A program made the position numbers and the translations under genes. Of a stretch of 16,398 nt of DNA, positions 13,862 through 16,398 are shown one piece after another. Numbering within the stretch: the stretch's first letter is position 1; the number at the start of each line of letters is the position of its first letter. The notes under the pieces were generated by a model that worked only from the letters and a program-made list of their open reading frames with translations, was not told the origin of the DNA and did no database searches. Origin of the DNA: an uncultured Clostridia bacterium (GTDB lineage: Bacteria > Bacillota > Clostridia > Lachnospirales > Anaerotignaceae). The stretch covers positions 1 through 16,398 of the forward strand of contig CAMQRG010000028.1 in the NCBI GenBank assembly GCA_947036475.1. Direction: 5' to 3'.

Positions 13862-14322
13862 GCTTCCCTCCTCCCACCCAAAGCGTCGCTGCCAGCGGCG
13901 GCGGCAAAGCCGATGCTTTGGGACTTTCTTCCGGTTTTTCTTCCTGACCAGCACGGTCATCAGCGCCGATGCCCATTTGCCAGCGTCGGCAGAAAATCTC
14001 CGCACTGCGGGGATTTGGGGGCTTTTTTCGGCGCTCCAGCGCTGAAATTTAACCAGCAAGCATTTTCGGCTGTTGGTTTTGAGGCATTCCTCCTGTTTTT
14101 GGCCGCTGGTTTTTCGTTTGTTTGGAGCTTCAAAACAGCAGTTTGCCTCTCGAAAAAATCGGCTGATTACTTGTTTTCTTTTCTGCCGCCTTTCCGGGGC
14201 GCACACCGCCGTTACCCGTCCCGGAGGACTCTCCCCGTCCCAATCCCCGGCTGCCGCCTTCAAACGCCACACAGGGGCGGACAGGGGGCGACGCACCGCC
14301 CAGGGTCGGCAGGGGCAGTGTT
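13862..14322. other. GC-rich hairpin region without a confident gene (candidate oriT or replication origin)
   Basis: 460 bases between the ATPase stop and the ribbon-helix-helix start. Two hairpins stand out. CCCAAAGC (13877-13884) pairs with GCTTTGGG (13915-13922). AAATCTCCGC (13994-14003) pairs with GCGGGGATTT (14007-14016, one G-U pair) around a 3-nt loop. Frames are open on both strands, which reflects composition rather than genes: a minus-strand frame from a GTG at 14326 overlaps the ATPase stop (GTGA) and runs in frame into the ribbon-helix-helix gene, but its product is strongly basic and resembles no known domain. The position between a RepA-like ATPase and a DNA-binding protein suggests a cis-acting origin or transfer site. 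Confidence 0.4.
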
Positions 14323-15348
14323 TCACGCTCCGGCGGGCGGTATGTCCAGCTGTCCCTGCTGTCCCTCTGTTTCAGAAAGCCGGAAAATCGTGATCGTCCG
14401 GTTGCCGTTGCTTTTGCGGCTTTGGAAGGAAAATCCGCGCTCTTTCAATTCCCTGCGGTTTTTATCCAGACGCTTCAAAAGGGTCATGGGGGAAATTTCA
14501 AAACCGCTGCCGCCACTCAAAAGCTTTGCGAACTCCGTCGGCGAAGCCTTGAAAGAATTTCGTCCCTCCATAAATTCCTCAACCTGTCCCGGCAGGAAAT
14601 CTTTTTCCCGCTCAGCTTCTTCGCTGTCCCGCACCATCTCCCAGATTTGGCTTTCGTTTTTCTTCAGAGAAATTTCCCGATACGCAATGTCCCTGCCAAT
14701 GCAGGACAGCAAAGCCGAGCCGCCGCCGCGCTTTTCCTCCGTTAATGTAAAACAGCCATCGACCGCGCCCTGTATGCCGACCGTCCCGGCAATCTGATGG
14801 AACACATCATCGCTGCCCTCCTTACGCAGGTGGTGAATCAGGAGCATCGCAATATAATACCTCTGGGCAATCGCCCGCAGTGCCGCAAGGTCTTTGTAGT
14901 CCCCCGCATAGCCGTACTCAAATGTTGACGGCCGCACCATTTGCAGCGTGTCAATCACAATGAAAACGGTATCCTTGTGTTCGTTTAAGAAACTTTCCAG
15001 TTCCTGCTCCAAGCCTTTCCCAAGCTGCGGTCCCTGCGTGGAAAAGAAAAGATTCGCCGGAGCCTCGTCACCCAATGTAATCAGGCGGCTTTGCAAACGG
15101 TTTTCGTTATCCTCCAGCGCAAGATAAAATACGGTGCCCTGTTCCACAGGTATTCCCCAGACTGGCTCGCCTTTTGCGATTTGCAGGCAGAACCAGAGCG
15201 CCATCCACGACTTCCCTGCCTTGGGCGCTCCAGCAAGGATATGAAGGCCGGGCGCGAAAAGATTTTCGACGATGAACTGGATTGGCATGTAGGCCTTCGC
15301 CATCAGTGTTTCGCAGTCTATGATTGAAAACGAATCTATATCTACCAT
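14323..15348 (-). CDS. RepA-like AAA ATPase (AAA_25/RecA-like fold) of the mobile element
   Basis: 341-residue P-loop ATPase. The Walker A motif is GAPKAGKS (40-47), a Walker B is VFIVID (128-133), and IHHLRK (171-176) follows as in RepA/DnaB-type hexameric helicases. LYLALEDN-like sequence around 74-82 (FYLALEDNENRL) is also typical of the AAA_25/RepA group. The C-terminal 100 residues are charged, with a likely DNA-binding winged helix (SPMTLLKRLDKNRRELKERG). The ATG at 15348 follows AAGGAGGAG; an upstream extension to 15390 lacks such a site. A possible promoter is at 15442-15470. Its role is probably helicase loading or unwinding in replication of the excised element. It is the first gene of the minus-strand set that continues with the ribbon-helix-helix and 66-aa proteins. 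Confidence 0.85.
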   Translation of the reverse strand: MVDIDSFSIIDCETLMAKAYMPIQFIVENLFAPGLHILAGAPKAGKSWMALWFCLQIAKGEPVWGIPVEQGTVFYLALEDNENRLQSRLITLGDEAPANLFFSTQGPQLGKGLEQELESFLNEHKDTVFIVIDTLQMVRPSTFEYGYAGDYKDLAALRAIAQRYYIAMLLIHHLRKEGSDDVFHQIAGTVGIQGAVDGCFTLTEEKRGGGSALLSCIGRDIAYREISLKKNESQIWEMVRDSEEAEREKDFLPGQVEEFMEGRNSFKASPTEFAKLLSGGSGFEISPMTLLKRLDKNRRELKERGFSFQSRKSNGNRTITIFRLSETEGQQGQLDIPPAGA

Positions 15349-15394
15349 GATAATCTCCTCCTTAAAATTTTTTGCGTGACTCATTCGCACATGT

Positions 15395-15423
15395 TTTCCA
15401 CCTGCCTCTCTGCATGTTATAAT
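15395..15423 (+). promoter_or_regulatory. Promoter of the DUF6076-like gene
   Basis: TTTCCA (15395-15400), 17-bp spacer, perfect TATAAT (15418-15423) preceded by an extended -10 TGT. The leader to the ATG is about 105 nt. Confidence 0.6.
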
Positions 15424-15441
15424 AAGCGTATCGGTGGAACT

Positions 15442-15470
15442 AAAATAACAGAAAACAAAATGCTTTACAA
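15442..15470 (-). promoter_or_regulatory. Possible promoter of the ATPase gene
   Basis: On the minus strand TTGTAA (15465-15470), 17-bp spacer, TATTTT (15442-15447). Both boxes are imperfect. It faces away from the DUF6076-like promoter, giving two back-to-back units in about 190 bp. Confidence 0.4.
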
Positions 15471-15535
15471 CAGATTTGCCGCCGAACAGGGAAATTAAAA
15501 AACTCTATCGGGGAAATTGGCAGGGAGGAAAAAAC

Positions 15536-16398
15536 ATGGTGCTTACGAAGCCGGCCAAAGAAATAAAAAATTATGTCAATCATTTTACTGTGCAGTTCCT
15601 GGAGGATTCTGTCATAATCGGAAAAGCAACCGTCCCCTTGGGGCAGATCTGTGTCGATATGCTGGACGTAGATGACGCCCTTCTGCTGGACATCAGGGCA
15701 AAGGCAAAAGAGCTTCAGGCATTCGCGGATGAAAAAGTTCTAAATCCGGATTTCCCGATAGACGCAGCCTTGGCAATCGAATTGAAGCTGGTTTTTAACG
15801 CCCTGATCAAACAAATCATCAAGCTCCCGTTGTACGAACATCTTGGCATTGAAATCTTCTCCGGACAGAATGTGCTTGCAGGGAAGATCGAAGTAGAAGC
15901 CCTGAAAAAGATGGCAGAACCCGGAACCAAAGAAAACTACCAATTCACAGAATTCATCAAGGACTGCCTGCTGATTCCCGCGGACATTCATTGTTTCCAA
16001 ACCATCTGTGGTTTTGCGGCAGATTATTTCTTTGAAAAAATCCATAAGCGAAATGCCGAAGCATATGCGCACCAGCTCTATTCCTTCTGGACAGACGAAC
16101 AAGTCAGGCAGGCATTCGAGAACCTCCCAGCAGACGAAATGCTTGCCCGCTGGAATATGCCGGTGTTTGTTTCTTATGCCTGCACCCATCATCCGAAAAA
16201 GAAAAGCTACTGCGTTGTCGAACATATGAAATTTGAAAGCTGCCTTTCATTCCTGAAAACGGATTTCCATAAAACACTGATGGCCGGGCGCGCACCAAGG
16301 TGCTGCCAGAACTGCGGGAAGTTTTTCCTGTTGGAAAACGGTTATGATATAAAATACTGCGGCAGGATCGCACCTGGGGAAACAAGCAGGACGTGCAG
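15536..16398 (+). CDS. DUF6076-like Cys-rich protein, 3'-truncated by the window
   Basis: An open frame of 287 codons runs from an ATG at 15536, with GGGAGG eight bases upstream, off the right edge without a stop. The product starts MVLTKPAKEIKNYVNHFTVQ and is mostly helical for about 240 residues. It ends in a zinc-ribbon-like section with CCQNCGKFF, YCGRIAPGE and a following TC, so Cys pairs CxxC and then YC...C. This layout and the C-terminal CxxCGKFF...YCGR pattern fit the DUF6076 family seen in clostridial mobile elements, whose function is unknown. The name rests on memory of the family, not on a search. It is divergent from the ATPase and has its own promoter. Minus-strand frames in this interval are shadows. 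Confidence 0.75.
   Translation, partial: MVLTKPAKEIKNYVNHFTVQFLEDSVIIGKATVPLGQICVDMLDVDDALLLDIRAKAKELQAFADEKVLNPDFPIDAALAIELKLVFNALIKQIIKLPLYEHLGIEIFSGQNVLAGKIEVEALKKMAEPGTKENYQFTEFIKDCLLIPADIHCFQTICGFAADYFFEKIHKRNAEAYAHQLYSFWTDEQVRQAFENLPADEMLARWNMPVFVSYACTHHPKKKSYCVVEHMKFESCLSFLKTDFHKTLMAGRAPRCCQNCGKFFLLENGYDIKYCGRIAPGETSRTC

Noticed and set aside
13835..14797. 320-codon plus-strand ORF across the GC-rich region and ATPase gene
   Set aside because: Overlaps two better-supported minus-strand genes and the translation has no domain character.
15740..16225. 161-codon minus-strand ORF at the right edge
   Set aside because: Lies opposite the open, promoter- and RBS-bearing DUF6076-like frame; no own start signal.
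1..16398. CRISPR arrays, tRNA or rRNA genes
   Set aside because: No regularly spaced repeats, cloverleaf with conserved T-loop, or rRNA signature was seen on either strand.

Overview
This 16.4 kb window looks like a chromosomal segment from an anaerobic Bacillota (class Clostridia) with mobile DNA at both ends. The evidence is a GlgC/GlgD pair, strong AAGGAGG ribosome binding sites, consensus sigma-A promoters, a superoxide reductase, a fused flavodiiron protein and clostridial-type mobile-element genes. Genus cannot be read from the sequence. The first 45 bases are Illumina Nextera adapter with an i5 index, so the left edge is a contig end from a (probably metagenomic) short-read assembly.

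Layout. 1-45 adapter. 48-1001 a 5'-truncated tyrosine integrase followed by 11-bp tandem repeats that look like the end of an integrated element. 1145-2641 murC on the minus strand with its own terminator and a near-consensus promoter. 2734-3155 a small minus-strand transcription unit with a perfect TTGACA-17-TATAAT promoter and a 68-aa ORF of unknown function. 3351-6004 the glgC-glgD operon with a roughly 150-nt structured leader and a strong bidirectional terminator. 6014-6971 a LysR-type regulator with a T-N11-A palindrome over its own -35 box. 7059-11195 an oxygen-defence block: a class F-like flavodiiron/rubredoxin-like/NAD(P)H oxidoreductase fusion, then a desulfoferrodoxin (both minus), and a divergent Crp/Fnr-family regulator with a palindrome between its promoter and start codon. 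From about 11345 to the right edge is a second mobile element: a large serine recombinase whose 3' end abuts a gene fragment, a 66-aa protein, a ribbon-helix-helix-like protein, a GC-rich hairpin region (candidate oriT or replication origin), a RepA/AAA_25-like ATPase and, divergently, a DUF6076-like Cys-rich protein that runs off the window.

How the parts fit. murC (peptidoglycan precursor synthesis) and glgCD (ADP-glucose for glycogen) are housekeeping. Superoxide reductase converts superoxide to peroxide and the flavodiiron fusion should reduce O2 (or NO) to water (or N2O) with NAD(P)H; the Crp/Fnr protein is the obvious candidate controller. The right-hand genes look like the recombination and replication/mobilisation core of an integrative mobilisable element. 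No tRNA, rRNA or CRISPR array was seen. The most interesting leads are the 68-aa unit with a perfect promoter, the structured glgC leader, the compact rubredoxin-like linker in the flavodiiron fusion, the palindromes around the oxygen-defence regulator, and the recombination junction and GC-rich hairpin region of the right-hand element.
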